The notes: generated by a model not told the origin, from the sequence alone. A DNA stretch of 64,000 nucleotides from Olivibacter sp. SDN3 (GCF_014334135.1 NZ_CP060497.1:1798001-1862000), one strand, 5' to 3'. Shown: positions 47,103 through 56,843, counted from the stretch's first letter. Numbers and translations are program-made.

Positions 47103-48025
47103 ATGTCGAATTTCTTTTTTAGGTGAAACCATTGATTGATGATATATTTTTTACCTCTCTTCATCCACGAACCTTTACGGTGTTTGAAAAAATATTTAAT
47201 AGCTTCCACCACCTGTGGGTTTTCTTGTACACTGTCCGGATAAGACGAGATTTCTTTCCTCGACGGATGTACCTGGTAGGTGTCTTCGATGATCGAATGT
47301 ACGCCAGAACCGTCATGTCCAATATTTTCTATCAATGATTTGGCGGGGTATAATACCAGACCTTCTTTTAGAAAAACCGTAGCATGCCACCTGATTGCCC
47401 ACGAATTATTCCTTTTGTTTCTGAAATCCAACAACTGTTTCCAGTAATTCATAGTGCCATCTACCGTGAAGCGATAAATTTTTTTCTTATCAAATTGTTT
47501 ATACAGATGCTCGATATCCGGGTCAAAATGGTCCCATGCTCTTTTCCAGGTGGCCCAGCCCCAGCTGCTCGTAGAACGCAAAAAGAAAGTTTCAGGTAGC
47601 GCTGAACTGTTTTTTAAGGGAAACATATAAGCCGCAACTTGCATCACTTGCTCCGTTTGAGCATAGCGCTTAAGCGCCTCATTGAAGTAAGTCAGTGTAT
47701 AGGGGGATGAAAGTAGATCGTCTTCAAAAACAATAACTTTACCATATTCATTAACTAACTGGCTAACACCTGAAATAATCGACGCCGCCAGCCCTAAATT
47801 TTGCTCCCGATTAATGAGCTTTACCGACTTAAAGCCGCTAATTTGTACAGCAAATGCCCTTATTTCGTTTACCTGCTCTTGATCACTTGGTGTTTTTGCC
47901 GCATCTGAGAAAATAAATAGACGGGATTCTTCCGCCAATACATTAGCTTGAAGATAGTTAATCGTCCGTCGGGTGTGCTCCGGGCGATTGTATACAAATA
48001 AAGCAATGGGGGCCAAGTGCTGCAT
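47099..48025 (-). CDS. GT-A-type glycosyltransferase
   Basis: 308 residues from ATG 48025 ('MQHLAPIALFVYNRPEHTRRTI'). GT-A fold signs: 'RLFIFSDAAK', 'NREQNLGLAASIISGV', the metal-binding 'VIVFEDDLLSSPYTL' (EDD) and the acceptor motif 'SWGWATWKRAWDHFD', which is common in sugar-transferase genes of polysaccharide clusters. A longer frame to 48151 would overlap the flippase by 115 bases with residues unlike the family. Couples to the DUF5672 gene by ATGA. Confidence 0.85.
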   Translation of the reverse strand: MQHLAPIALFVYNRPEHTRRTINYLQANVLAEESRLFIFSDAAKTPSDQEQVNEIRAFAVQISGFKSVKLINREQNLGLAASIISGVSQLVNEYGKVIVFEDDLLSSPYTLTYFNEALKRYAQTEQVMQVAAYMFPLKNSSALPETFFLRSTSSWGWATWKRAWDHFDPDIEHLYKQFDKKKIYRFTVDGTMNYWKQLLDFRNKRNNSWAIRWHATVFLKEGLVLYPAKSLIENIGHDGSGVHSIIEDTYQVHPSRKEISSYPDSVQENPQVVEAIKYFFKHRKGSWMKRGKKYIINQWFHLKKKFDI

Positions 48026-48036
48026 GTGATGGTCGG

Positions 48037-49521
48037 CTATGTGGTTTTTCTTAAAATATATTGATCGATCATTTCGTTTACATCCGGTGAAATTCGGAAT
48101 AAATATGTTAATATACCAAACATGAGGGTTACGATTCCTGATCGAACGCATATATCGATTAAGAAATGAGGCATGGATGGTATCACCATTCCCAAGATCA
48201 GACTGATAGCTGCCGTTAGGATGATCAGTAAAATTTTACCATTGAATGGTTGCATATGGTATCTTACTTTGAGGTACAACCAAAAACTAAAATTGTTAAA
48301 AAGCATGGTCAAGAGATAACTATAGGCAGCGCCCTCCAGGCCAAGTCTCGGGATCAACAGTAAGTTCAAGATCGCACATAATACAGCAGCAGCTAACATA
48401 AAAAGCATCACCAGCCGGTAATGTTTGGAGAAACCGATGATCGCTTGGTTAATGCCTCCGGCGGCGTCAACTAGAAAGGCCAAACCAACAATAATCAAGA
48501 GATCAAAATAGGCCGGGTATTCTGGTTTTTTTAATAGCGTCAAAATGCTATCGCGGTTGACAATAAGTCCCACGAGGAGTAAACATCCCGCTAAGCATTG
48601 AATAACAGTGGTTTTTTTATAAATTTTATCAATCTTCGTTAGGTCATTTTCTTTCCAGGCATTAGCAATGATTTGATAGGACGTAATGTTCAATGCCCGC
48701 GACGGAAGAGCGATGATTTGCGCCATAGAAAAAAAGGTAGCGTAAATCCCTACCATTGCCTCGCCGGTAAAAACTTTTAGTATCAGGATGTCTAAATGTT
48801 GTAAAAGCGCAAAAGAGCTACCACCTAACATCGAATAAAAACCAAATCGGAGCATATGGGTATACTCCTTTTTTACAGGGGCTTCTATTGCTCCAAACCG
48901 ATAAGTCTTTATCCGGTAGGTATAGCCGGTAACGATCAGTAGAATTAAGATATTTCCCATAAGGTATAAGTCAATGAAACCTTTATACCCCAGGTAACCG
49001 AATAACATTAAGATAGCTCCAAATGTACTGAACAGGCGTAACACCACTTCTCTCAAGAAAGACGGTAAGATGGTTTTAAAGACCGTACGTGCAAATGATT
49101 CCTGTATTAAGAACAACGTGGCGCAAACGGCGATGGGGAAAAAGTAGGGGTAATAGGTGTCCATCAACGATGCTGCGTCATCTGTGGCTTTCCACGCAAT
49201 TACTTCATCTTTTAAGATAAAAAAGAAAACACTGAAAAGGGTAAAAGTAACAGTGCAGATGATAAAAACATAACTGGCGAAACCATGATGTTTTTTATCG
49301 GCTGTTCTAAAAATAGGCAGAAAACGGGTAATCACGTTGCTGATACCCAATGTGGCAAATTGTGTGTATAGAATGACAACAGAGATCAGGATATTATAAA
49401 AGCCGATTTCTTCTAGAGTTAAGCTTCGTTGAAACACCACCGCGAGGTTCACAAAAGCCAATGCGGTACCTAAGTTAAGCGCAATACTATTGAATATACC
49501 CTGCTTCTTGATCAAATTCAT
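48037..49521 (-). CDS. Oligosaccharide flippase (Wzx-like)
   Basis: 494 residues, about 14 hydrophobic helices, MOP superfamily. 'TLEEIGFYNILISVVILYTQFATLGISNVITRFLP' type start (read in part), then alternating helices with short charged loops and a long last cytoplasmic loop. Transports lipid-linked sugar units across the inner membrane. Sits in the middle of the glycan operon between two glycosyltransferase genes. No Wzy polymerase is seen. Confidence 0.88.
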   Translation of the reverse strand: MNLIKKQGIFNSIALNLGTALAFVNLAVVFQRSLTLEEIGFYNILISVVILYTQFATLGISNVITRFLPIFRTADKKHHGFASYVFIICTVTFTLFSVFFFILKDEVIAWKATDDAASLMDTYYPYFFPIAVCATLFLIQESFARTVFKTILPSFLREVVLRLFSTFGAILMLFGYLGYKGFIDLYLMGNILILLIVTGYTYRIKTYRFGAIEAPVKKEYTHMLRFGFYSMLGGSSFALLQHLDILILKVFTGEAMVGIYATFFSMAQIIALPSRALNITSYQIIANAWKENDLTKIDKIYKKTTVIQCLAGCLLLVGLIVNRDSILTLLKKPEYPAYFDLLIIVGLAFLVDAAGGINQAIIGFSKHYRLVMLFMLAAAVLCAILNLLLIPRLGLEGAAYSYLLTMLFNNFSFWLYLKVRYHMQPFNGKILLIILTAAISLILGMVIPSMPHFLIDICVRSGIVTLMFGILTYLFRISPDVNEMIDQYILRKTT

Positions 49522-49526
49522 CCCTA

Positions 49527-50645
49527 TTATCGTTGTGTAGCCTGCTGTAAAATGGATTGGAGTTTGGCTATTTGCTCCGAGATATGATAATGCTTTAACA
49601 TATGCTGTCTTGCTGCCTCCCCCAGTTTTTCAGCCATTTCACGGGAAGAAGCTATCGCTATCATACGGTCTGCCATACCTTGTTCATCGTATTCATCCAC
49701 CAGAAAGCCCGTTACACCTTCCGTAACCGCTTCTTTAATGCCGGCATGTTTAGTGCTGATAATGGGTAGTCCTACCGCTGAGGCTTCCAAAATGGTGTTG
49801 GGTGTTCCTTCCATATCGCCATCGGCGGCAGTTACCGAATGTTGAACGTAACAGTACGTATCGCTCATTAACGCTAGAATTGCCTGCCGCTGCAAAACTC
49901 CGGTAAAGATAACGTTTTCCTGTATACCTAATTGCTTAACCAGTGCTTTTGCCGGCTTTAAGAGCGGTCCGTCTCCCACCATCCGTAACTGGGCGTTCGG
50001 GAAACGCGTAACAACCTGGTCAAAAGCAGCTATCGTAGTTAACGGGGCTTTCTTTTCTACCAGTCTGCCAACAGATAGAAAATGAAGATTGGCAGAAGGC
50101 CTAACTTGCTGGAATAGGTCAGTATTGACACCATAGGGGATTAAATGTACCTTGCCCGGATCGGCCCCCAGCTTGATCAGGTTGTCACGCATATCACCAG
50201 ATACCGCAATAATAGCTGCGGCATAGGTGAAAGCTTCCTTATAGAAAGGCTTGAACTCGTCCAGCAAGCGATATCTATGGGCATCTACCCCATGAAAGTG
50301 TATAACCAGCGGCACTTGTGCTGCCCTACAGGCTTTGGCAACCATCGCCCCAACAGTTCCGTATTCTGCAAGAACAACAGCTATTCGGTTGGTTTTTAAA
50401 TAACTGATCAAAGCATCGTTTCTGACGGGAATATCCTTCTTCCGAAGTAACCGCTTTTGAAAGAGATAAATTAAGATGCCTAAACGGCGCCGAATTAAAA
50501 AGGTGCCATCTGGTTTGTATAAGGGGAAATCACCGCCATAGAGCACATGCTTTTCGCCTTGAAGCAAATCTATTTGCGTTTGGATAAAGGTTTCAGAGTA
50601 ACTGGATTTGTTGGGTTTAATAATGCACAGTTTGAAAACATCCAT
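49527..50645 (-). CDS. Glycosyltransferase family 4
   Basis: Retaining GT-B enzyme. The C-terminal donor domain is clear: 'LHFLSVGRLVEKKAPLTTIAAF' near residue 185, 'RMVGDGPLL', and the nucleotide-sugar site 'EGTPNTILEASAVGLPII' followed by 'HAGIKEAVTEGVTGFLV'. 372 residues. Five bases upstream of the flippase gene, two bases after the methyltransferase gene. Confidence 0.92.
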   Translation of the reverse strand: MDVFKLCIIKPNKSSYSETFIQTQIDLLQGEKHVLYGGDFPLYKPDGTFLIRRRLGILIYLFQKRLLRKKDIPVRNDALISYLKTNRIAVVLAEYGTVGAMVAKACRAAQVPLVIHFHGVDAHRYRLLDEFKPFYKEAFTYAAAIIAVSGDMRDNLIKLGADPGKVHLIPYGVNTDLFQQVRPSANLHFLSVGRLVEKKAPLTTIAAFDQVVTRFPNAQLRMVGDGPLLKPAKALVKQLGIQENVIFTGVLQRQAILALMSDTYCYVQHSVTAADGDMEGTPNTILEASAVGLPIISTKHAGIKEAVTEGVTGFLVDEYDEQGMADRMIAIASSREMAEKLGEAARQHMLKHYHISEQIAKLQSILQQATQR

Positions 50646-50647
50646 AT

Positions 50648-51421
50648 TTAGCCTAGTTTTCGTTTCGCCTTCGATTCCCTTATTTTACCTAATACCTGCT
50701 GTCGAACTCGTTTGATTCCCCGGATAACCTTATAACCTATACTTACTGGTTTAGGATTAAAAAAAGCTTGTTCAAAATCGTTATTTTTTTCAAATACAAT
50801 ATGCGCATAATCACCCACATTCCAAATGTCTTTTATTTGATATAAAAGCACTTCAGTGTCGGTGTCCAGGGCCAAAGTGTTGATAACTGCAAGCGATATG
50901 TGTTCATCAACTGGCTGCATGGTCTCAGGTTTATGTACGGCAGACCATTTTAGATTATGGGGAGTGGGTACTGATAGGATCAGACGGCCCTTATTGTCCA
51001 GTAATTTTTTGATGGCAGCATGTACTACAGGTCTATCCGCTACCGCAATATGTTCATAAACATCCATAAAAATGATGAGATCAAACTTTCCATCCACCGT
51101 ATCGGGTGTTAATATACCTTCAATAAATTTAGTTTTACTATTTGAAAAAAGCTTATTGGCAATTTCTATGGAGCGTGAGCTGATATCTATCCCGGTGATG
51201 CTAGCAGTTGGCCATTTCTCATGCATACGATGGCAAATAGCACCGACCCCGCAGCCTACCTCCAAAATTCTCAACGGCCTGGAGGGGGTTGGCTTATAGT
51301 TAACGATGGTTTTCCATGCTTCATCTACTCGAGGATTACCATAGAGATAGTTATGGAGTTTCGTTTGGACAACCGTATTATAATAAGAGACAATAGCTTC
51401 TTCTTTTAATGGCTCAGACAT
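50648..51421 (-). CDS. Class I SAM-dependent methyltransferase
   Basis: Rossmann-like methyltransferase: motif I 'ILEVGCGVGAICHRM' (near residue 58), 'ITGIDISSRSIEIA', motif IV 'LIIFMDVYEHI'. ATG 51421 (257 residues, 'MSEPLKEEAIVSYY') is chosen; the longer frame to 51487 overlaps the upstream gene. Location in the glycan operon suggests sugar or glycan-carrier methylation. C-terminus ends in a basic segment. Confidence 0.85.
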   Translation of the reverse strand: MSEPLKEEAIVSYYNTVVQTKLHNYLYGNPRVDEAWKTIVNYKPTPSRPLRILEVGCGVGAICHRMHEKWPTASITGIDISSRSIEIANKLFSNSKTKFIEGILTPDTVDGKFDLIIFMDVYEHIAVADRPVVHAAIKKLLDNKGRLILSVPTPHNLKWSAVHKPETMQPVDEHISLAVINTLALDTDTEVLLYQIKDIWNVGDYAHIVFEKNNDFEQAFFNPKPVSIGYKVIRGIKRVRQQVLGKIRESKAKRKLG

Positions 51422-51446
51422 CTTGTTGAATATATAAGGGGTAAAG

Positions 51447-52133
51447 TTAAAGGGCTTTTTTTGCAAAAACAACATAAATTGAGGCATCTCGGTTACGCTG
51501 CTGCTGCGTGTGTATCTTATCGAATAAATAAATCATGCTCTGCATAACAACGGCTGTTATACCATGTAGGAATTTAGGTAGTTTATTTGTCAGGGCATCT
51601 TGGAACAGTTGGAGCCCACTGGCCGATAGACCTAATAAACCTATAAACTGGTCAATATCAAAATGTTGCTCCTCGATTAACTTTCTTAGGCCGGCACTTG
51701 TCCACCGCCAATAATCATTGGGGGTAGGGTGGTAATACCAATAGCCATGGGTTGATAAAATAAGTGTTCCTCCAGGTTTCAGCAACCGCCAGGCCTCTTT
51801 CAAATACCCTTCCGGCGAATCGACATGCTCCAAGACTTGGTTGGATAATATAATATCTGCAGATTGATCCGGTAGTGTTGTTTTACTATCAAGATCAATA
51901 TGGTGGTCTGCTAAGGGATTAATGGATAGATCAACACCAATATACTGATCAACTAGTGGATTAATGATATCGTAATAGGGCTTTTCGCCACAACCGAAAT
52001 CGATAAGTGTTAATGGATGATTTTTTGCGACAGACAGGCGTTTAACCATGCGTAGTGTTTCGTCACGTAGTTTATTTAAGGCTACATACCTTGTAGAGAA
52101 AATAGGAGGTTTTAATCGTTTGTTCGTTTGCAT
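51447..52133 (-). CDS. Class I SAM-dependent methyltransferase
   Basis: First gene of the glycan operon. Motif I 'LIDFGCGEKPYYDII', 'YIGVDLSINPLADH', motif IV 'ADIILSNQVLEHVDSP', and 'AWRLLKPGGTLILSTHG' (motif VI). ATG 52133 (228 residues) is preferred to a TTG at 52163. C-terminal third is hydrophobic ('FLHGITAVVMQSMIYLF'), suggesting membrane contact. Methyltransferases of this type often act on sugar chains or ketides; substrate unknown. Confidence 0.85.
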   Translation of the reverse strand: MQTNKRLKPPIFSTRYVALNKLRDETLRMVKRLSVAKNHPLTLIDFGCGEKPYYDIINPLVDQYIGVDLSINPLADHHIDLDSKTTLPDQSADIILSNQVLEHVDSPEGYLKEAWRLLKPGGTLILSTHGYWYYHPTPNDYWRWTSAGLRKLIEEQHFDIDQFIGLLGLSASGLQLFQDALTNKLPKFLHGITAVVMQSMIYLFDKIHTQQQRNRDASIYVVFAKKAL

Positions 52134-52168
52134 AGGTATTCTGTGGTAATGATGTCTATGCAATTAAC

Positions 52169-52197
52169 AAAAAAAGGCAGCGAACGCTGCCTTTTTT
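52169..52197 (-). terminator. Terminator of typA
   Basis: On the minus strand a 13-bp stem (six A-T and seven GC-rich pairs, two-base loop) ends in T7, 15 bases after the typA stop. It separates typA from the glycan operon that follows in the same direction. Confidence 0.88.
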
Positions 52198-52211
52198 ATG
52201 AAAAAAAATTG

Positions 52212-54017
52212 TTATTGAAATTTCTTAGCGTTTACTTTACGCTCATTTTCTGTAAGATATATCTTGCGTAAACGAACATGCTGAGGCGTTACCTCGATGT
52301 ACTCATCCGCCTGGATATATTCCATGGCTTCCTCTAAAGAGAATTTAATGGCGGGTGCAATACGGGTATTGTCATCACTGCCCGAAGCGCGCATGTTTGT
52401 CAGCTGCTTACCTTTCACGATATTCACTACTAAGTCATTATCTCGTGTGTGCTCTCCCACAATCTGACCTTCATAGATATCTACTCCCGGATCAACAAAG
52501 AAACGACCTCTGTCCTGCAACTTATCAATAGAGTAAGCAGTTGTTTGCCCTTTTTCCATAGAAACCAGAACGCCTGCCAAACGGCCAGGAATAGATCCCT
52601 TCCATGGTTGATAATCTTTGATACGATGGGCCATAACGGCTTCACCGGCAGTTGCCGTAAGTACATTGTTTCTTAAACCAATAATACCCCGTGAAGGAAT
52701 TTCAAACTCCAAATGCTGCATGTCACCTTTTGTTTCCATAATGAGTAACTCGCCTTTACGTTGAGTAACCAACTCGATGACTTTACCCGACACCTCAGCA
52801 GGCACATCTACCACCAAGGTTTCAATCGGTTCGCATTTAACACCATCAATCTCTTTTAAGATAACCTGTGGCTGGCCCACCTGCAATTCATAACCTTCCC
52901 TACGCATGGTTTCGATGAGAACAGACAAATGCAGAATACCTCTTCCGTATACTAAAAAAGCATCGGCAGAATCCGTAGGAAGTACTTTTAACGCTAGGTT
53001 TTTCTCCATCTCCTTTTGCAAGCGGTCATGCAAATGACGGGAAGTAACATATTTGCCTTCTTTTCCAAAGAAAGGTGAATTGTTGATCGTGAATAGCATA
53101 TTCATCGTGGGCTCATCAATGTGGATCACCTCCAGCTGTTCAGGGTTTTCAAAATCTGCTATAGTGTCACCAATCTCAAATCCTTCTATTCCTACTACCG
53201 CGCAGATATCGCCCGCTGATACTTCCTGTACTTTTACTTTACCTAAACCTTCGAAAGTATAAAGCTCTTTTACGCGAGATTTTACAACCTTGCCGTCACG
53301 TTTCATTAGTGAAATAGGCTGATTTTCTTTGACGACACCTCTTGCCACACGTCCAATGGCAATCCGTCCCACAAAAGACGAATAATCTAAGGAAGTAATT
53401 TGCATCTGTAAAGTTCCCTCGTTATAAGGCGCAGACGGAATATGTTCCAAAATAGCTTCTAGTAAAGCAGTGAAATCTTCTGTAGGCTGTTTCCAGTCGG
53501 TTGACATCCAACCCATTTTTGATGAACCGTATAATACAGGGAAATCCAATTGTTCTTCGGTAGCATCGAGGTTGAAGAACAATTCAAAAACCTGCTCATA
53601 AACTTCCTCCGGGCGGCAGTTTTCCTTATCTACCTTATTAACGACCACAATGGGTTTCAGACCTAAACCTAAAGCTTTTTGGGTTACAAAACGGGTTTGG
53701 GGCATAGGGCCTTCAAAAGCGTCTACTAAGAGTATTACACCATCAGCCATTTTTAAGACACGTTCAACCTCACCTCCGAAATCGGCGTGACCAGGGGTGT
53801 CAATAATATTTATTTTAACATCTTGATAACGTACAGCAACGTTTTTAGATACAATCGTAATACCGCGCTCACGCTCTAGATCGTTATTGTCGAGTATGAG
53901 TTCTCCGGTTTGCTCATTTTCACGAAATAGATTCGTGAAGTGTAAAATTTTGTCAACCAAGGTCGTTTTTCCATGGTCAACGTGTGCGATGATCGCAATG
54001 TTTCTAATTTTCTGCAT
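52212..54017 (-). CDS. typA: Translational GTPase TypA/BipA
   Basis: Ribosome-associated GTPase of stress adaptation and 50S assembly. G1 '[13 protein letters not shown]' (about 10-22), switch '[11 protein letters not shown]', G3 '[12 protein letters not shown]', G4 'NKVDKENC'; then EF-Tu-like domain II, EF-G-like domains III and V ('[10 protein letters not shown]'), and the BipA-specific C-terminus ('[22 protein letters not shown]'). 601 residues, normal. Confidence 0.97.
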   Translation of the reverse strand: MQKIRNIAIIAHVDHGKTTLVDKILHFTNLFRENEQTGELILDNNDLERERGITIVSKNVAVRYQDVKINIIDTPGHADFGGEVERVLKMADGVILLVDAFEGPMPQTRFVTQKALGLGLKPIVVVNKVDKENCRPEEVYEQVFELFFNLDATEEQLDFPVLYGSSKMGWMSTDWKQPTEDFTALLEAILEHIPSAPYNEGTLQMQITSLDYSSFVGRIAIGRVARGVVKENQPISLMKRDGKVVKSRVKELYTFEGLGKVKVQEVSAGDICAVVGIEGFEIGDTIADFENPEQLEVIHIDEPTMNMLFTINNSPFFGKEGKYVTSRHLHDRLQKEMEKNLALKVLPTDSADAFLVYGRGILHLSVLIETMRREGYELQVGQPQVILKEIDGVKCEPIETLVVDVPAEVSGKVIELVTQRKGELLIMETKGDMQHLEFEIPSRGIIGLRNNVLTATAGEAVMAHRIKDYQPWKGSIPGRLAGVLVSMEKGQTTAYSIDKLQDRGRFFVDPGVDIYEGQIVGEHTRDNDLVVNIVKGKQLTNMRASGSDDNTRIAPAIKFSLEEAMEYIQADEYIEVTPQHVRLRKIYLTENERKVNAKKFQ

Positions 54018-54112
54018 TAAGCAATTACTTATTTCTTAATTCCTGATAAACTGCTTTTTGCAGTTTAACTTACATTCGTATTATGGCAGTACACCACAAA
54101 TGAAAATTTGCG

Positions 54113-54120
54113 CAAAGGTA
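54113..54120 (-). promoter_or_regulatory. -7 box TACCTTTG upstream of typA
   Basis: Perfect TAnnTTTG on the minus strand about 95 bases before the typA ATG; no TTTG at the -33 position. The predicted leader contains a 7-bp hairpin (54048-54066). Confidence 0.4.
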
Positions 54121-54225
54121 ATTATTCCGATTGAGATTTTTTTACCTTAGCGTTTTTTTTATTACTTCGATAGTTGATCGCTTATTTATTGATTATAAAT
54201 GACATGGGAGCAGAAGATAATTTCT

Positions 54226-54233
54226 TACCTTTG
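54226..54233 (+). promoter_or_regulatory. -7 box TACCTTTG, five bases before the small Cys-rich gene
   Basis: Perfect TAnnTTTG followed after five bases by ATG 54239; like tilS, panD and the OstA-like gene, this implies almost no leader. Confidence 0.5.
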
Positions 54234-54238
54234 TACAT

Positions 54239-54397
54239 ATGGATACGCAATCAATACTTGTTTTCGCACTGTTTGCTGCTGCGGCTGTTTATTTGGGCAG
54301 AATGCTATATGCAAATGTAAAACCCAAAAAAGGAAACGCTTGCGGTTCTAATTGTAAATGTGGAATGGATTTTTCGCAGGTTTCGGAGAAAAAATAA
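54239..54397 (+). CDS. Small Cys-rich membrane protein, FeoB-associated type
   Basis: A 52-residue gene with an N-terminal transmembrane helix (about 5-22, 'ILVFALFAAAAVYLG'), a basic linker and the cluster 'ACGSNCKCGMD' (three cysteines). This layout matches the small FeoB-associated Cys-rich membrane proteins common in Bacteroidota. No feoA or feoB gene is in the window. Short but supported by the box upstream, the ATG and the motif. Convergent with ispF. Confidence 0.72.
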   Translation: MDTQSILVFALFAAAAVYLGRMLYANVKPKKGNACGSNCKCGMDFSQVSEKK

Positions 54398-54423
54398 TTT
54401 AAGCTCCAGCAGTTGCGCTCCTC

Positions 54424-54903
54424 TTACCCTTTGCTGATTAGACATACGGCATAAGCAACAACGCCCTCCTGTCTACCGATAAATCCCATCGTCTCATTGG
54501 TCGTCGCTTTTATGGAAATGTCGTCTTCGTCAAGCCCGGTAGCTTCGCTAATATGTTGTTTCATTGCCGGTATGTAAGATTTTATCTTAGGGGCTTCCAA
54601 ACAGAGCATAGCATCTATATTTCCCAAAGCCCAACCCTTTGCGTGTAAGAGCACCATACACTCTTTCAATAATACCATGCTGCTGATCCCCTTCCACCGC
54701 TCATCAGTATTAGGGAAATGGTAACCAATATCTTCTAAATTGGCAGCTCCCAATATCGCGTCACAAATGGCATGCGCCAAGACATCAGCATCCGAGTGAC
54801 CATAAGCACCAGCGTGATGGTCCAGCGTAACACCACCTAAAACAAAGGGATGCTGATCACGTAACTGATGTACGTCAAATCCGAAGCCAACTTTTATTTT
54901 CAT
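54424..54903 (-). CDS. ispF: 2-C-methyl-D-erythritol 2,4-cyclodiphosphate synthase
   Basis: Non-mevalonate isoprenoid pathway enzyme that forms the cyclic diphosphate. Metal ligands are Asp10 and His12 in 'GFGFDVHQL' and His44 in the stretch after 'YGHSDADVL'; 'NIDAMLCLEAPKI' and 'SIKATTNETMGFIG' are conserved. ATG 54903 gives 159 residues, the usual length; the longer frame (to 55032) adds 43 residues with no family resemblance. Confidence 0.96.
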   Translation of the reverse strand: MKIKVGFGFDVHQLRDQHPFVLGGVTLDHHAGAYGHSDADVLAHAICDAILGAANLEDIGYHFPNTDERWKGISSMVLLKECMVLLHAKGWALGNIDAMLCLEAPKIKSYIPAMKQHISEATGLDEDDISIKATTNETMGFIGRQEGVVAYAVCLISKG

Positions 54904-55240
54904 ATGTGTATAAATATTAAATTTTGTAGTGCTGTTTAGACTGTTAAGGTCAGTTGAGTGAACTAATACGACAAAAACCTGTTCAGTTTGTTCATTGTTT
55001 TGCTTAGATAATGCTTTCCGACGATGTTCCACGAATCCCGAGAAAAATAAATTATACTAAAATATCGCTTCAAACAACCATTTGAAACACTTTTTTCAAA
55101 CATATCAAATTGCCGCTAAAAAAAAAAATCAAATAAACAGCTTCAAGCTCTTTGCTGTTCAAGGTTGCTGTTGGTTCCTTTGGTTGCTGTAGTAGTTTGA
55201 ATGTGCTAATTTTGATTACAGTGTGTATTTGTATAGGTTT
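54904..55240. other. Divergent spacer between ispF and gldJ with TTGCTGT repeats
   Basis: 337 bases, no gene seen. Near the right end TTGCTGT occurs three times in direct orientation (55152-55158, 55165-55171, 55184-55190), the last two as GGTTGCTGT 19 bases apart. There is an A-rich run near 55120. No good TTTG-N19/20-TAnnTTTG promoter was found; a weak match is TTTG at 55211. Confidence 0.45.
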
Positions 55241-56818
55241 ATGGATAAGAATTTTACTTTTTTAATAAGTGTCAGCTGTTTTTTTTTCCTCGCATTTTTC
55301 GGATGCAGTAAAAAAAATGGAATGGGTAGCCGATCGTCGAAAACCGGAATGAAGTATAACGATCCCCATAATGGAGGTTTTCAGGTGAATAGAAAAGTGA
55401 ATCCTGGTCCGGGGCCAGGACTGGTGATCATTGAGGGAGGAACATTTGTTATGGGTGGGAGTCTGACTGAAGACCTAGGCTATGAAAATGATAACAGAAA
55501 GCGGCGGGTTACGGTAGCTTCGTTTTATATGGATGAAACGGAAGTGTCCAATGTAGATTGGTTGGAATACCTCTATTGGCTCAACCAGAACTTTCCCGAA
55601 GATCGGGAACTCTATTACAATGCATTACCGGATACATTGGTATGGAGAAATCCGCTTTCCTATAATGAGCCATATGTCGACAACTATTTAAGACATCCTG
55701 CTTATCAAGACTATCCGGTGGTGGGAGTTACTTGGGAACAGGCAAATGATTATTGTGTATGGCGCACCGATCGGGTAAATGAGGAGATTCTTCGAGCTAA
55801 GGGGGTACTCATCGATTATAAGCGTAAGGCAACAGAGAGCGGAACAGGAGAAGCACTACCTTTCAATACAGATATTTACCTTAACGGACAATATAGGGGC
55901 GAAGGTGTTGATGGCAAGAATATGCCAAAGGATTTAAGACCTGGCGCCGCCAAAGATGCACGTAGGCCTGTGCGCCTCGAAGATGGCTTTCTTAAGCAGC
56001 CTTATCGCTTGCCTACGGAAGCCGAATGGGAATATGCTGCACTTGGTTTGATCGGCAATACGGTTTACGGAAATATCGAAGGGTATCGCGTTTATCCGTG
56101 GGATGGCTTAGGCGTTCGTTCGGCCAGAAAGAGAACTCAGGGACTTATTATGGCTAATTTTAAACTGGGAGCGGGAGATAATATGGGAACAGCGGGTTAT
56201 TTGAATGACGCAGGTGATATTACGAAGCCGGTGATTTCTTATCAGCCAAATGACTTTGGCCTGTACAACATGGCTGGAAATGTCAATGAATGGGTTGGAG
56301 ATGTTTATAGAAAATTAACGTACGAGGATTTTGAAGATTTTAATCCTTTTAGAGGAAATGTATATGTCAACAAGAAGCTGGAGGATCCTGAGGGGGGCAT
56401 TTATGCCAGAGATAAATACGGAAGGCCTATCAAAGAGCATGCGCCAGCGCCTCGGAAGCAAACCTGGGAAGAGCTGCAAGGGCAACAGAATGCCCAGATA
56501 GGAGACGGAATGAAACCTTACGATCCGGATTTGAGAGGATATAACGATCCGGTGAATGATTCTTTATACGGTACCGCTACACTCGTAAACAATAAATCGA
56601 GGGTTTATAAAGGGGGCTCCTGGAATGATCGCGCTTACTGGCTTAACCCAGCAACTCGTCGATTTATGCAGCAGGATGAGTCATCTGCAACGGTCGGCTT
56701 TAGATGTGCCATGACATTGGTGGGGAATCCCGAGATAAACACGATGGGAATGCCCCGTTTTAAATCTGCCAAAGTGAAAAAGGGGGGTAGAAGAGCTACC
56801 GCAAAATCAACACCTTAA
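55241..56818 (+). CDS. gldJ: Gliding motility/T9SS lipoprotein GldJ
   Basis: Outer-membrane lipoprotein of the gliding/type IX secretion apparatus; formylglycine-generating-enzyme-like (SUMF1) fold without known catalysis. Signal peptide with lipobox 'AFFGC' (about 18-22). Family blocks: 'GPGLVIIEGGTFVMGG', 'MDETEVSNVDWLEYLYWL', 'ALPDTLVWRNPLSYNE', 'YLRHPAYQDYPVVGVTW', 'YRLPTEAEWEYAALGL', 'GGSWNDRAYWLNPATRRFM'. ATG 55241 (525 residues) is used; an in-frame GTG at 55223 would put six residues before the signal peptide. GldK, L, M and N are not in the window. Confidence 0.9.
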   Translation: MDKNFTFLISVSCFFFLAFFGCSKKNGMGSRSSKTGMKYNDPHNGGFQVNRKVNPGPGPGLVIIEGGTFVMGGSLTEDLGYENDNRKRRVTVASFYMDETEVSNVDWLEYLYWLNQNFPEDRELYYNALPDTLVWRNPLSYNEPYVDNYLRHPAYQDYPVVGVTWEQANDYCVWRTDRVNEEILRAKGVLIDYKRKATESGTGEALPFNTDIYLNGQYRGEGVDGKNMPKDLRPGAAKDARRPVRLEDGFLKQPYRLPTEAEWEYAALGLIGNTVYGNIEGYRVYPWDGLGVRSARKRTQGLIMANFKLGAGDNMGTAGYLNDAGDITKPVISYQPNDFGLYNMAGNVNEWVGDVYRKLTYEDFEDFNPFRGNVYVNKKLEDPEGGIYARDKYGRPIKEHAPAPRKQTWEELQGQQNAQIGDGMKPYDPDLRGYNDPVNDSLYGTATLVNNKSRVYKGGSWNDRAYWLNPATRRFMQQDESSATVGFRCAMTLVGNPEINTMGMPRFKSAKVKKGGRRATAKSTP

Positions 56819-56843
56819 GGAACATCTTCACTATTGAAAAGAA

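Noticed and set aside
48026-48151. Upstream extension of the GT-A-type gene
   Set aside because: It overlaps the flippase gene by 115 bases and its residues do not look like a GT N-terminus.
54904-55032. Upstream extension of the ispF frame
   Set aside because: Adds 43 residues not seen in the family; the 159-residue form has normal length and the conserved N-terminus.
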